A stretch of DNA of 64,000 nt from Candidatus Pelagisphaera phototrophica (lineage in GTDB: Bacteria > Verrucomicrobiota > Verrucomicrobiia > Opitutales > Opitutaceae), in NCBI RefSeq assembly GCF_014529625.1, contig NZ_CP076039.1, positions 558,001-622,000 of the forward strand. Direction: 5' to 3'. How positions within the stretch are numbered: the first letter of the stretch is position 1; the number at the start of each line of letters is the position of its first letter. This document shows, piece after piece, positions 9,723-18,970 of the stretch. Below the pieces are notes generated by a model. The model saw nothing but the letters and a program-made list of their open reading frames with translations, had not been told where the DNA came from and searched no databases. Position numbers and translations under genes: made by a program.

Positions 9723-9754
9723 TCTGTTAGAGCGGGCATCCCCGCTCTAACAGA
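9723..9754 (+). terminator. Strong 14-bp stem-loop between receptor and amidase operon
   Basis: The arms tctgttagagcggg (9723-9736) and cccgctctaacaga (9741-9754) are perfect complements around the loop catc. There is no immediate T-run, but the stem is long and GC-rich. It should end receptor transcription and separate it from the amidase operon. Confidence 0.75.
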
Positions 9755-9774
9755 CACTTATAAACTTAATCGTT

Positions 9775-9825
9775 TTTACGGTCTTTGGTAATTTTTTCGG
9801 AGTTGAAATTTCAGATCTCCGTAAA
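9775..9825. promoter_or_regulatory. Nested inverted repeats in the leader of the amidase operon
   Basis: Between the terminator and the first amidase ATG, tttacgg (9775-9781) pairs with ccgtaaa (9819-9825), and ggag/ctcc lies inside. A perfect 10-base palindrome tgaaatttca sits at 9804-9813, about 35 bases before the ATG. This is the natural place for the operon promoter and for an operator, perhaps of the LysR regulator at the other end. It could also be only an mRNA leader structure. Confidence 0.4.
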
Positions 9826-9846
9826 TCTCGTTTCCCTAATTTTAGT

Positions 9847-11418
9847 ATGAATATAATAAAGTATTTTTATCACACCGGATTTTTTCTGTCGATATTTTGG
9901 TTTAGTGGATACGCTTTTTCAAAGAGTTTTTCACTAGAAAAAGCTACTATAGAAGACATAAATGAAGCCTTCGATTCTGGATCCTTGAACGCAGAAAAGC
10001 TAGTCTCCATGTACTTAAAGCGCATAGAGGCTTACGATAAAAAGGGACCTAAAATAAATACTGTTATAACGCTACAACCGAATGCAATTGAGATTGCTCG
10101 TAAGCTAGATATAGAAAGGTCTGAATCTGGACCGCGTTCGAAACTACATGGAATTCCGGTGGTATTAAAGGATTTATTCGATACTTACGATATGCCAACC
10201 TCCTCAGGTTTTCTTCCTTTAAAGAATTCTCAGCCCTTGTATGATGCGACCGTTGTCAAGAGACTTCGCGAAGCAGGAGCTATAATATTTGCAAAGGTCA
10301 ACATGAGCGACTGGTTTGGAAGCCCTGCTGATCCCAAGGACCAAAGTTCTGTACTCGGTCGCACGAATAACCCTTACAATCTCGAATTAACGCCTGGCGG
10401 GTCAAGTGGAGGAACGGGGGCAGCACTTGCTGCGGTTTTCGCCCAAATAGGACTGGGAACTGAAACCGGGGTTTCCATTCGCAATCCAACTTCAAACAAT
10501 AGCCTTGTGGGATTGGCTCCAACGCGAGGTCTAATACCACGAACGGGAATGGTGATGACTTCTTTCACACAAGAGCGCTGCGGACCAATGGGCAGGACTG
10601 TTTACGATGTGGCTGCAATGACGGATGTTGTTCAAGGCTTTGACGCAGAGGATCTCCTAACTATGAATTCACCCGGAAGAGTTCCTAAATCTTCGTACAC
10701 AACTTTTCTCGACAAAGATGGCCTTCGAGGAGCTCGTATAGGTATCTTTCGGGACCTTTTCCGTGTGGGTGAAGATCACGAAGAGGCTGTAGCATTGGTC
10801 GAATCGGCAATTCATCGGATGCACGATGCAGGTGCGACCGTGATTGATAATCTCAGTATTGGCTTGGATCTTTTTCCGTTGCTTTCAGAAACGCGGACTA
10901 ATTACTACGAGGCTCAATTTTCTTACGATATTTATTTCCGTCGGCTCGGTCCAGATGCGGTCATAAAAAATGTCGATGAGCTGATCGAGAAGGGGGGTAG
11001 CCTTGTCAAAGAAAGTATAATTCAAGGTAGGAGAGAAATAGATTCTCTCATGCATGACGCCGAGTTTTTAGCAAAGCGTGATAGTCAAGAATCTCTGAAA
11101 GCAGCAGCTCTTGATCTGATGGATAAATACCGTCTTGATGCCTTAGTATATCCTTTCAAATCCATACCTGCTGAGCCTCACGGTGAAAGGCATGACGAGA
11201 GAGATAACCCTTTCAGTTCCGTCACAGGCTTGCCGGCTTTGCTAGTACCAGCCGGTTATACTTCCGAAGAAAACGGACCTATTTCCGTAGAATTTCTGGG
11301 CAGGCCCTACAGCGAATCAATCCTTTTTAAATTGGGATATGCTTATGAGCAGCTAGGTCCAGTTCGCAAGACTCCGGAAACTACGCCTCCGCTCTCGGGT
11401 GAGACGTTTGAATACTAA
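9847..11418 (+). CDS. Exported amidase-signature hydrolase, paralogue 1 (peptide-amidase-like)
   Basis: The 523-residue protein has a signal peptide (about residues 1-25) and the full amidase-signature fold. The Ser-cisSer-Lys triad is visible as K108 (GIPVVLKDLFDT), the serine pair S186/S187 (PGGSSGGTGAA) and nucleophile S210 (TETGVSIRNP). The helix SLNAEKLVSMYLKRIEAYD and the C-terminal sequence TPPLSGETFEY recall peptide amidase (Pam) of Stenotrophomonas, which removes C-terminal amide groups from peptides. Such enzymes release ammonia from carboxamides; the signal peptide puts it in the periplasm. It is the first of eight closely spaced hydrolase genes, with 17 bases to the next. The exact substrate is unknown. 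Confidence 0.88.
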   Translation: MNIIKYFYHTGFFLSIFWFSGYAFSKSFSLEKATIEDINEAFDSGSLNAEKLVSMYLKRIEAYDKKGPKINTVITLQPNAIEIARKLDIERSESGPRSKLHGIPVVLKDLFDTYDMPTSSGFLPLKNSQPLYDATVVKRLREAGAIIFAKVNMSDWFGSPADPKDQSSVLGRTNNPYNLELTPGGSSGGTGAALAAVFAQIGLGTETGVSIRNPTSNNSLVGLAPTRGLIPRTGMVMTSFTQERCGPMGRTVYDVAAMTDVVQGFDAEDLLTMNSPGRVPKSSYTTFLDKDGLRGARIGIFRDLFRVGEDHEEAVALVESAIHRMHDAGATVIDNLSIGLDLFPLLSETRTNYYEAQFSYDIYFRRLGPDAVIKNVDELIEKGGSLVKESIIQGRREIDSLMHDAEFLAKRDSQESLKAAALDLMDKYRLDALVYPFKSIPAEPHGERHDERDNPFSSVTGLPALLVPAGYTSEENGPISVEFLGRPYSESILFKLGYAYEQLGPVRKTPETTPPLSGETFEY

Positions 11419-11435
11419 AGCCGTTGATCCAGAAT

Positions 11436-12998
11436 ATGAGATCTAGAATTTGTATAATTTGCATATCATTAACTCTATTCTTTGCTCAGTCGGCTAGATC
11501 TGAGTTGAATCTGACTACGGCAACTATAGACGACATACAGCGTGCGGTTGGAGAAGGATTACTCACGTATGAGGATCTTTGCGAAAAGTATCTTCAGCGA
11601 ATCGCTGCCTACGAGCTTAGCGGCCCAAAGCTGCATTCAATAATTTCTATCAACCCCCATTGGAGGCAGGAGGCTAAACTACTGGATAGGGAACGCCAGA
11701 CAAATGGAATACGGGGACCTCTTCATGGAATTCCGATCGCCGTAAAAGATAACATTGATACACTAGGCATTCAGAATTCCGGGGGTGCAATCGGTCTGGC
11801 TAATAACTTCGCTCCTGATGATGCGTTCGTTATAAAACAACTTAGAAAGGGTGGAGCTATAATATTTCTCAAAACTAACCTGAGCGAATTCGCCTCAGGG
11901 TCACCGGGTCTCCCGGGAGCTAGCACGCTCGGCGGGCAGCCTCGCAATCCTTATAATCTAAGAAGACATAGCGATGGTTCGAGCTCAGGAACAGGATCGT
12001 CCCTAGCAGCAGTGTTTGCGGTATCAGGGCTTGGTACAGAAACAGGATCGTCCGTCCGTGGACCATCGAGTGCTAATAATCTCGTGGGATTAGCACCAAC
12101 GGAGGGCTTAATCAGCCGCGACGGGGTAATACCGCTTTCCACAACGCTAGACCGCGTCGGTGTTATGGCGAGAAACGTGTACGACGTAGCGGTAACGTTG
12201 AATTACACCACCGGGGTAGACCCGGCGGACGCAATAACCTCTTTGAGTGATGGCAAGCTGAGCCCAGAGCCCTACCAATCTTTTTTAGACAAAAGCTCTT
12301 TGGACGGTGCTAGGCTAGGGGTGGTTAGCGAGTTATTCGTCGAGGATGATCCCGTTTGTGCCGAGGCAGTTTCGATCGTGAAAGATGCTGTATCAGACTG
12401 CGAAGCAAATGGTTCAACAATTGTCGAGGTGAATACAGGATATACGGATCTTATGGATCAGCTTTCCCTTAGTAATATAACACCCACGGAGATTGGCCCC
12501 GCCCTTGAAAGCTACTTTGCGTCTCTTGACGAATCGTATGGAGTCAAAACTTTAGAACAATTCTACAAGACAGGCGGCTTTGTGATTGGGAAATGGGAAC
12601 GCTACGAGAATGCTTTGGCTTCGGCCTCTAACTTTGATTCTCCAGATTACAAGGAGCACGTGCAGCGGCGGAAGGAAATGAGATCTGTCCTCCTAGACCT
12701 TTTAAACGACAACGGCCTGGATGCACTAGTCTACATTCACAACAACTATCCCTCAGAACTAGTTAATGAGCCGTCCACCTACACAAAAATCCGACTTAGC
12801 TCAGTCTCTGGTCTACCTGCTGTAGTAGTTCCCGCTGGAATAACGACACTTGGCCAGCCGGTTGCTGTCGAATTTCTCGGTCGAGCTTTTGATGAAGCAG
12901 CCATACTTTCGTTGGCTTATTCGTACGAGCAATCAACCGGACACCGTACTTTGCCACCAAGCACTCCCCCTCTTCTATCTGATTATGTTTCGCGGTAA
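11436..12998 (+). CDS. Exported amidase-signature hydrolase, paralogue 2
   Basis: ATG 11436 gives a signal peptide (ICIICISLTLFFAQSARS); the upstream in-frame TTG adds only four residues. At 520 residues it has the triad K104 (IPIAVKDNIDT), S182/S183 (DGSSSGTGSS) and S206 (TETGSSVRGP). It is more divergent than paralogues 1 and 4: the signature has Asp in place of the first Gly (SDGSSSG), and the C-terminus is TPPLLSDYVSR rather than the shared GEXFEY ending. The stop codon overlaps the ATG of the next gene by 14 bases, which suggests translational coupling. It is probably a periplasmic amidase with a different substrate range from its siblings. Confidence 0.87.
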   Translation: MRSRICIICISLTLFFAQSARSELNLTTATIDDIQRAVGEGLLTYEDLCEKYLQRIAAYELSGPKLHSIISINPHWRQEAKLLDRERQTNGIRGPLHGIPIAVKDNIDTLGIQNSGGAIGLANNFAPDDAFVIKQLRKGGAIIFLKTNLSEFASGSPGLPGASTLGGQPRNPYNLRRHSDGSSSGTGSSLAAVFAVSGLGTETGSSVRGPSSANNLVGLAPTEGLISRDGVIPLSTTLDRVGVMARNVYDVAVTLNYTTGVDPADAITSLSDGKLSPEPYQSFLDKSSLDGARLGVVSELFVEDDPVCAEAVSIVKDAVSDCEANGSTIVEVNTGYTDLMDQLSLSNITPTEIGPALESYFASLDESYGVKTLEQFYKTGGFVIGKWERYENALASASNFDSPDYKEHVQRRKEMRSVLLDLLNDNGLDALVYIHNNYPSELVNEPSTYTKIRLSSVSGLPAVVVPAGITTLGQPVAVEFLGRAFDEAAILSLAYSYEQSTGHRTLPPSTPPLLSDYVSR

Positions 12999-14577
12999 GG
13001 TTGAAAAGCTTATTGGTGCGTCGTTTGTGATTGCGGCTCTGATATCTCTTAATGCCAAAGAGTTCAACCTCCAGACGGCATCGGTAGAAGATATTAATGA
13101 TGCGTTTGAAGCGAAGGCTTTGACAGCAGAGGAACTAGTAAAACTTTGTATAGCTAGAATAGAGGCCTATGACCAAAAAGGTCCGAAGCTTAATTCAGTA
13201 ATAGCTATCAACCCGAATGCTTTGGAATTAGCTCGGAAACTTGATGAGGAAAGAAATATTTCTGGTCCTCGAAGTCGTATACACGGAATTCCAGTTCTTC
13301 TTAAAGACAATTACGATACCTATGACATGCCAAACACTGGGGCATCGAAGGCTTTAGTGGGAAGTATTGCTCCGGATGATGCATTCACAGTCGAAAGACT
13401 TAGAGATGCGGGGGCCATTATCTTTGCAAAAGTAAACCTTAGTGAACTTGCCCGCAGTGGGGTATCGATAAGCTCTTTAATGGGACAGACCCTGAATGCT
13501 TTTGATCAAAGCAGAACACCGGGAGGTTCAAGCGGTGGTACGGGAGCCGCCATTGCTGCTACTTTTGGTATCCTCGGAACAGGATCTGATACGGGCCAAT
13601 CTACGAGATCGCCTGCATCGGCAAATAATCTCGTTGGGATCCGTCCTACATTTGGTCTCATCAGCCGCGATGGAATTATACCTATTTCTTACACGCAGGA
13701 TACCGCGGGGCCGATAACTCGCTACGTTGCTGACGCGGCCGTCATGATGGATTATTTAGTCGGTTTCGATCCGAAAGACAAGGCGACTTGGGAGGGAATT
13801 GATAAATATCCAGAAAGTTACACATCTTATCTTCAAAAAGATTCATTGGATGGTGCTCGTATTGGTTTTGTTCCGCAGCTGCTTGGCGATGGAAGCCACC
13901 CTGATCATCCCATCGTAACAAAGGTTACTATGAAAGCTATAGAGGACATGAAGTCGGCTGGTGCTACTGTCTTCCCGGTAAGCATTCCGCTACTTGATGA
14001 CATTGCCGCTGGTAGCTTTGTGCTGAGTGTGAGTGGCTTTGAGTCGATGTGGACTATGGATGAATATTTTACTAGCCTTGGGCCCGATTCGAAATTTAAG
14101 AATTTGAAAGAATTTGTTGCTGCCGGTCTCACCTACAAACCGATTTTGGATCGCCTTAAAGAAGATATAAAATTGGAAAACGCATTGGACAATTCTGAGT
14201 ACGCTAAGCGCCTTATCAATCAATCGCGCTTCCAAGATAAACTTGTAGCGACGATGGATGAGTATGCTCTAGACGTTCTTTTTTACACTCATCAAAAGCG
14301 TTTGGTCGTCCCGGCAACTAAAAACCCTGATCAAGTGGAGCGCAACGGGTTTATGGGCTCAAGCTCGGGTCTTCCAGCGATAACGTTTCCCGGGGGATTC
14401 TCCCCTGCTAGTAATGAAGCTCCTGCTGGGGTCCCAATAGGCATAGAGTTTTTAGGGCGACCGTTCAGCGAAGCTAAGCTAATAAAACTGGCCTACAGTT
14501 ACGAGCAATTTACCAAACATCGTACCACCCCACCAGCTACTCCTTCTCTTCCCGGAGAAGCATTTGAATACCAATAA
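12985..14577 (+). CDS. Exported amidase-signature hydrolase, paralogue 3
   Basis: The start at ATG 12985 lies inside the end of the previous gene and yields a signal peptide (MFRGKVEKLIGASFVIAALISLNA). The 530-residue protein carries K107 (IPVLLKDNYDT), S182/S183 (PGGSSGGTGAA) and S206 (SDTGQSTRSP). The usual hydrophobic residue after the nucleophile Ser is Thr here. The block LISRDGIIPISYTQDTAGP closely follows Pam-type peptide amidases. An insertion-free C-terminus ends GEAFEYQ. Probable role: periplasmic deamidation within the operon. Confidence 0.87.
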   Translation: MFRGKVEKLIGASFVIAALISLNAKEFNLQTASVEDINDAFEAKALTAEELVKLCIARIEAYDQKGPKLNSVIAINPNALELARKLDEERNISGPRSRIHGIPVLLKDNYDTYDMPNTGASKALVGSIAPDDAFTVERLRDAGAIIFAKVNLSELARSGVSISSLMGQTLNAFDQSRTPGGSSGGTGAAIAATFGILGTGSDTGQSTRSPASANNLVGIRPTFGLISRDGIIPISYTQDTAGPITRYVADAAVMMDYLVGFDPKDKATWEGIDKYPESYTSYLQKDSLDGARIGFVPQLLGDGSHPDHPIVTKVTMKAIEDMKSAGATVFPVSIPLLDDIAAGSFVLSVSGFESMWTMDEYFTSLGPDSKFKNLKEFVAAGLTYKPILDRLKEDIKLENALDNSEYAKRLINQSRFQDKLVATMDEYALDVLFYTHQKRLVVPATKNPDQVERNGFMGSSSGLPAITFPGGFSPASNEAPAGVPIGIEFLGRPFSEAKLIKLAYSYEQFTKHRTTPPATPSLPGEAFEYQ

Positions 14578-14593
14578 TTAATTTCCTTCAATT

Positions 14594-16159
14594 ATGCACC
14601 TAAATAGTTTTACCGCAATCCTCATACTCTTTCTTCAAGGGTATTCCGCCAACACACTGCTCGGGTCCAACTCTGTTGATCTCGCTGATGCAACGATTGA
14701 GGACATTAATAAGGCCTTCGATGCGGGTACGCTTAATTCGGAGCAGCTCGTTCAGATGTACTTATCTCGGATAGAGGCTTACGATCAATCGGGACCGGCG
14801 ATTAATGCAATGATATTCGTCGAGCCAAACGCTTTGGAAATTGCTCGGAACTTAGATAAAGAGCGCTCCGAGAGCGGACCCCGCTCGAAAATACATGGGA
14901 TACCTTTTATATTAAAAGATCTCTTCGATTCCTTTGGTCAGCCAACCACTGCCGGCTTCATTGGATTAAAAGGATCGATGCCCTGGAGAGACGGATGGGT
15001 CGCCAAAAAACTTAAGGAAAATGGAGGTATAATCCTTGGAAAAACGAATATGAATGATTGGTTCGCAGAGGCTCCATGGGGTGCGAGCACACTTGGAGGT
15101 CAAACTCTCAACCCCTATGCACTAGAATATGTGCCTGGAGGGTCTAGTTCCGGATCGGGAGCTGGAATTGCTGCTGTTTTCGCACAAGTGAGCTTTGGAA
15201 GCGAAACGGGCGTATCGATAAGAAATCCAACCTCAGAAGCAAACCTGATTGGCCTCGCACCTACTCTTGGGCTTGTCAGCCGAACAGGTATGACAATGAA
15301 CGCATTAACCCATGAACGCGGCGGTCCGATGTGTCGGTCTGTTTATGACCTCGCAGCAACGTTGGAGGCGGTTGCGGGTTTTGATCCAGAGGATTTAGTA
15401 ACCATGGCTTCGAGAGGTAAGATTCCGGAAGGAGGGTATACTCAATACGTTGATCCGGACACAGGTTTGGTAGGCGCTCGAGTTGGGGTTCTTCGCGAAA
15501 TGTTCCGGCCTGGTGAGGTTCATGAGGAGGCAACTTCTTTGATAGAAAATGCAATAGATCAGCTAAAACAAGCTGGAGCAACTGTGATAGACCCAATTAG
15601 CACCGGTCTACCTTTACTAAGTCTGGCTACCAACACTCGAGTTTCAGCTTGGGAAAAGAAAGCGGCCACTGACTACTACTTATCTGGTCTAGGTCCGGAC
15701 GCTATGTATAAAAATATGACAGAGATGATCGAAGAAAATCCAGAGCATCTCGAACGGCTTCGGGAACGCGATAATATTGGCGTTCTAGATTTTAATGAAA
15801 GCTACATAAGCAGACTAAAAAATCGTGAGATGCTGGGTGATGCCCTAATTAGAGTTATGGACGAATTCCAATTAGATGCCCTTGTTCACCCTTTTAAAAC
15901 GTTACCGGCTACTAAAATTGTTGATGGTTGGAGTAATAGTGAGGGGGACAATGCATTGTCTTCGCAGACTGGTTTTCCCGGCCTCTTGGTCCCGGCTGGT
16001 TTCACAAACAAAAATCTGCCGATAGCTTTAGAGTTCCTAGGTCGTCCCTTTAGTGAACCTACTCTCATCAAGTTAGCGTCCGGATATGAAGCTGTCTCGA
16101 AAAACAGAAAGCTTCCTGAAACAACACCTCCCCTCAACGGAGAAGTCATTACGTATTGA
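14594..16159 (+). CDS. Exported amidase-signature hydrolase, paralogue 4
   Basis: A 521-residue amidase with a signal peptide (HLNSFTAILILFLQGYSAN). The catalytic residues are K108 (IPFILKDLFDS), S184/S185 (PGGSSSGSGAG) and S208 (SETGVSIRNP). It is closest by eye to paralogue 1: both share RSESGPRSK(I/L)HGIP, ETGVSIRNPTS and a (M/N)DWF segment about ten residues after the TNM/VNM block. This suggests a recent local duplication. It starts 17 bases after paralogue 3. Likely the same chemistry as its neighbours. Confidence 0.87.
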   Translation: MHLNSFTAILILFLQGYSANTLLGSNSVDLADATIEDINKAFDAGTLNSEQLVQMYLSRIEAYDQSGPAINAMIFVEPNALEIARNLDKERSESGPRSKIHGIPFILKDLFDSFGQPTTAGFIGLKGSMPWRDGWVAKKLKENGGIILGKTNMNDWFAEAPWGASTLGGQTLNPYALEYVPGGSSSGSGAGIAAVFAQVSFGSETGVSIRNPTSEANLIGLAPTLGLVSRTGMTMNALTHERGGPMCRSVYDLAATLEAVAGFDPEDLVTMASRGKIPEGGYTQYVDPDTGLVGARVGVLREMFRPGEVHEEATSLIENAIDQLKQAGATVIDPISTGLPLLSLATNTRVSAWEKKAATDYYLSGLGPDAMYKNMTEMIEENPEHLERLRERDNIGVLDFNESYISRLKNREMLGDALIRVMDEFQLDALVHPFKTLPATKIVDGWSNSEGDNALSSQTGFPGLLVPAGFTNKNLPIALEFLGRPFSEPTLIKLASGYEAVSKNRKLPETTPPLNGEVITY

Positions 16160-16212
16160 TTTTCATGGTCTGCAAAAACGTAAGTACGATTATAAACCAT
16201 ACAACTTTAAAT

Positions 16213-17808
16213 ATGCTTAAGCTCGGAAGAATACACCTTATCTATTTTGCATTATCGGCCTTTTTTTTAAGCAAGGTCTCTTCAGAAACTTTTGACCTTT
16301 CTACGGCTACTATTACGGACATCAATGATGCGATTGATGCAGGTGTCCTATCTTCCGAAAAGCTGGTGCAGCTATACCTCAAGCGTATAGATGCATACGA
16401 CAAGAAGGGCCCTGCAGTAAATTGCGTAATTCACATTGATGAGAACGCTCTGGAGCTGGCTAGGGAGCTAGATATCGAAAGAATTGAAAAAGGAAGACGC
16501 TCACCCATCCACGGTATCCCAATCCTTCTAAAAGATCTCATTGATGTAGCTGGCCAACCGACTACGGGAGGATTCGTTCCCTTGGGGGCTCCAATACCTG
16601 ACCGTAATGCGACGATCGTTACTAGAATGCAAGAGGCAGGCGGGATTATACTTGGCAAGGTATCTACCTCTAATTGGTTCGGCAACGATTTCGATGAAAC
16701 ACATCCAATAGGTGCGAGCAAAAACCCTTACAATTTAGAGTATTCGCCGGGTGGCTCGTCAAATGGTAGTGGAGTGGCGATGGCGGCCTACTTCGCAACT
16801 CTTGCCATCGGAACTGATACTAGCGTTTCTGTTCAAAATCCATCTGCTAACTGCAGTCTTGTTGGAATGGTTGGTACATATGGCATGGTAAGTCGTTCAG
16901 GGATAATTCCGCGCGGAGCTACACAGGATCGTCCTGGACCGATGGGCCGTAGTGTCTTCGATGTTGCAACCTTATTTAGCGTTATCTCCGGATGGGACGC
17001 GGAGGATTTTACTACTTTTAATCCGATTGGACATTTCCCGATGAGTGATTGGGCAGAAGAGCTGTCGAAGGATTCGCTCGTCGGAAAACGAATTGGTGTA
17101 CTCAGGGAAATGATACCCGTAGCCGACGAATATAAAGAGGCACTCTCAATTTTTGACGAAGCATTAATCGACTTGCGAAAGGCCGGTGCATTCATTGTTG
17201 ATCCAATTCTAACGGGAAACCCCACAATCGCTGATGATACTTCCCAACCCCGACTTCGTACGGCTGAGTATGAAAAAATACACTACACGAACGCTTATCT
17301 GGCTCGTCTTGGTGCTAAAGCACCTTTCAAAAACGTCGCCGATTGGATGGAAGCGGTAGGAGAGGACAAATTTACTCAGCGTATGGTTGATGCCATGTCA
17401 CTTGAATCACCAGACAAGAGTCTCGACTATCAGGCCCGGTACCGCACAAGAAAGATGTATATAGCTTTGATCGAAGAACTTTTTGAGCGTTATGATCTAG
17501 ATGCTATTGCCCAACCGTTTCAAGTTGCCCCCGCGCCGCGTCTAGATCGAAAGCGTGGGCCAAGCAGAGAATGGTGGATTGCTAGTCCAGCAACAAACAA
17601 TCTTTCTTCTTCATTAGGTTTTCCAGCGGTAGTTGTCCCTGGAGGTTATACTCAAGCTGAAGGGCTTCCAATAGCTATCCAATTTATGGGAAAACGGTTT
17701 ACGGATCTAGAGGTACTTAAAGTCGCTCATGGCTACGAGCAAACGACGATGAAACGCAAAACGCCCGCTTCTACTCCACGTTTAAACGGAGAAATTATAA
17801 AATATTAA
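16213..17808 (+). CDS. Exported amidase-signature hydrolase, paralogue 5, with altered signature
   Basis: ATG 16213 starts a signal peptide (LGRIHLIYFALSAFFLSKVSS); an upstream TTG would overlap the previous stop and adds an unlikely leader. The 531-residue protein keeps K107 (IPILLKDLIDV), S182/S183 (PGGSSNGSGVA) and S206 (TDTSVSVQNP). Two signature positions differ from nearly all family members: the Gly of GGSS(G/S)G is Asn, and the Arg two residues after the nucleophile is Gln. The active site is probably functional but reshaped. Ninety-one bases separate it from the asparaginase-like pair. Confidence 0.84.
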   Translation: MLKLGRIHLIYFALSAFFLSKVSSETFDLSTATITDINDAIDAGVLSSEKLVQLYLKRIDAYDKKGPAVNCVIHIDENALELARELDIERIEKGRRSPIHGIPILLKDLIDVAGQPTTGGFVPLGAPIPDRNATIVTRMQEAGGIILGKVSTSNWFGNDFDETHPIGASKNPYNLEYSPGGSSNGSGVAMAAYFATLAIGTDTSVSVQNPSANCSLVGMVGTYGMVSRSGIIPRGATQDRPGPMGRSVFDVATLFSVISGWDAEDFTTFNPIGHFPMSDWAEELSKDSLVGKRIGVLREMIPVADEYKEALSIFDEALIDLRKAGAFIVDPILTGNPTIADDTSQPRLRTAEYEKIHYTNAYLARLGAKAPFKNVADWMEAVGEDKFTQRMVDAMSLESPDKSLDYQARYRTRKMYIALIEELFERYDLDAIAQPFQVAPAPRLDRKRGPSREWWIASPATNNLSSSLGFPAVVVPGGYTQAEGLPIAIQFMGKRFTDLEVLKVAHGYEQTTMKRKTPASTPRLNGEIIKY

Positions 17809-17899
17809 TTTTTCAATTACTTAAACATTGCTCCGACTAGTCCTTACGTTTGGCGAGAAAATATTCCTCCGTGAGAAGGCAACATATATAATAGCAGAA

Positions 17900-18955
17900 A
17901 TGATGTTAAATTTATTCTCAAACTTAAGGCGATTGGTATTAGGCTCATTCATATTGCTGTCATCGATGACAATGTCTGCATCGAAATCTAATATACATGT
18001 CTTGGGAACCGGCGGAACAATTTCGGGAGCAGCTCCGAGCCCAGAAATGCTTTCAGGATACGAGTCTGGCACTTTTCCAGTAGTGGAGCTTTTGAAGGAA
18101 GTGCCAGAAGTATCTGATTTCGCTCGGGTAACAAGCGAGCAGATAATAAACGTTGGATCAGGTAGTATTAATGGGGAAGTTCTTCTGAAGCTTGCTAATC
18201 GAATAAATAAACTCTGCAAAGAAAAGCCGGAAATTGATGGTTATGTTGTTACCCATGGAACAGGAACATTAGAAGAGACCGCATATTTTCTAAATCTAAC
18301 AATTTTAAGTGACAAGCCAGTTGTGATTGTCGGTGCGATGCGTCCTTGGACTGCAACGAGTGGAGATGGACCTTTAAATCTCTACAATGCCATAAGAGTC
18401 GCTTCAGCCCCGGAATCTCGCGGAAAAGGGGCTTTGATAGTCCTGAACGATGAAATAAACTCCGCCAGAGATGGAACGAAAACGGATACTTACCGCGTGG
18501 AGACTTTCAATTCAAGAGAGTATGGATTTCTCGGATATGCCGACCCAGATAAGGTCGTTTATTATCGCAAACCGCTTAAACGGCATACTTTTCAAACGGA
18601 GTTTGATATTACGGACGTTGTCTCTCTTCCGAAAGTTGACATTGTTTACGGTTATCAGGAAGGATCCAGAGGGTCGGTTGATGGCCTTGTTGCTTCGGGG
18701 TCAGTGGGAATCATCGCAGCATCTAGGTCGCCGGATATTTCAGTCGCATTAGAAGAAGCTCAGCGAAAAGGAATAACTGTCGTTCGCAGCGATCGTAAGG
18801 GCCAAGGTCGAGTCCTCAATAGTGAGAGCCGGCTAAAGGAGGGAACAATCAGTGGTGATAATCTGAGACCACAAAAAGCAAGGATACTACTTCAACTTGC
18901 TTTGACCAAGACTAGCGAACCAACCGAGATTCAAAGGATTTTTAATCAGTATTGA
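17900..18955 (+). CDS. Type II asparaginase-like exported hydrolase, paralogue 1 (THGTG variant)
   Basis: ATG 17900 gives a signal peptide (residues 1-27). At 351 residues it has the asparaginase/glutaminase type I fold: first nucleophile T40 (VLGTGGTISG), the second-motif Thr T121 in THGTGTLEETAYFL, and the triad Lys K194 (ARDGTKTD). In E. coli AnsB the residue after the second Thr is Asp90 and the substrate carboxylate is held by Ser58-Gln59. Here they are Gly122 and Ser-Gly. Both contacts to the free alpha-amino and carboxylate groups are thus changed, so free asparagine may not be its best substrate. It is followed at 15 bases by a second copy. Confidence 0.87.
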   Translation: MMLNLFSNLRRLVLGSFILLSSMTMSASKSNIHVLGTGGTISGAAPSPEMLSGYESGTFPVVELLKEVPEVSDFARVTSEQIINVGSGSINGEVLLKLANRINKLCKEKPEIDGYVVTHGTGTLEETAYFLNLTILSDKPVVIVGAMRPWTATSGDGPLNLYNAIRVASAPESRGKGALIVLNDEINSARDGTKTDTYRVETFNSREYGFLGYADPDKVVYYRKPLKRHTFQTEFDITDVVSLPKVDIVYGYQEGSRGSVDGLVASGSVGIIAASRSPDISVALEEAQRKGITVVRSDRKGQGRVLNSESRLKEGTISGDNLRPQKARILLQLALTKTSEPTEIQRIFNQY

Positions 18956-18970
18956 GAAATTAAAAACAGC

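Noticed and set aside
11424-11435. TTG start codons upstream of signal peptides (also at 2937, 4323, 16156, 17828, 26510)
   Set aside because: In each case a nearby in-frame ATG gives a normal signal peptide, while the TTG extension is short or overlaps the previous gene.
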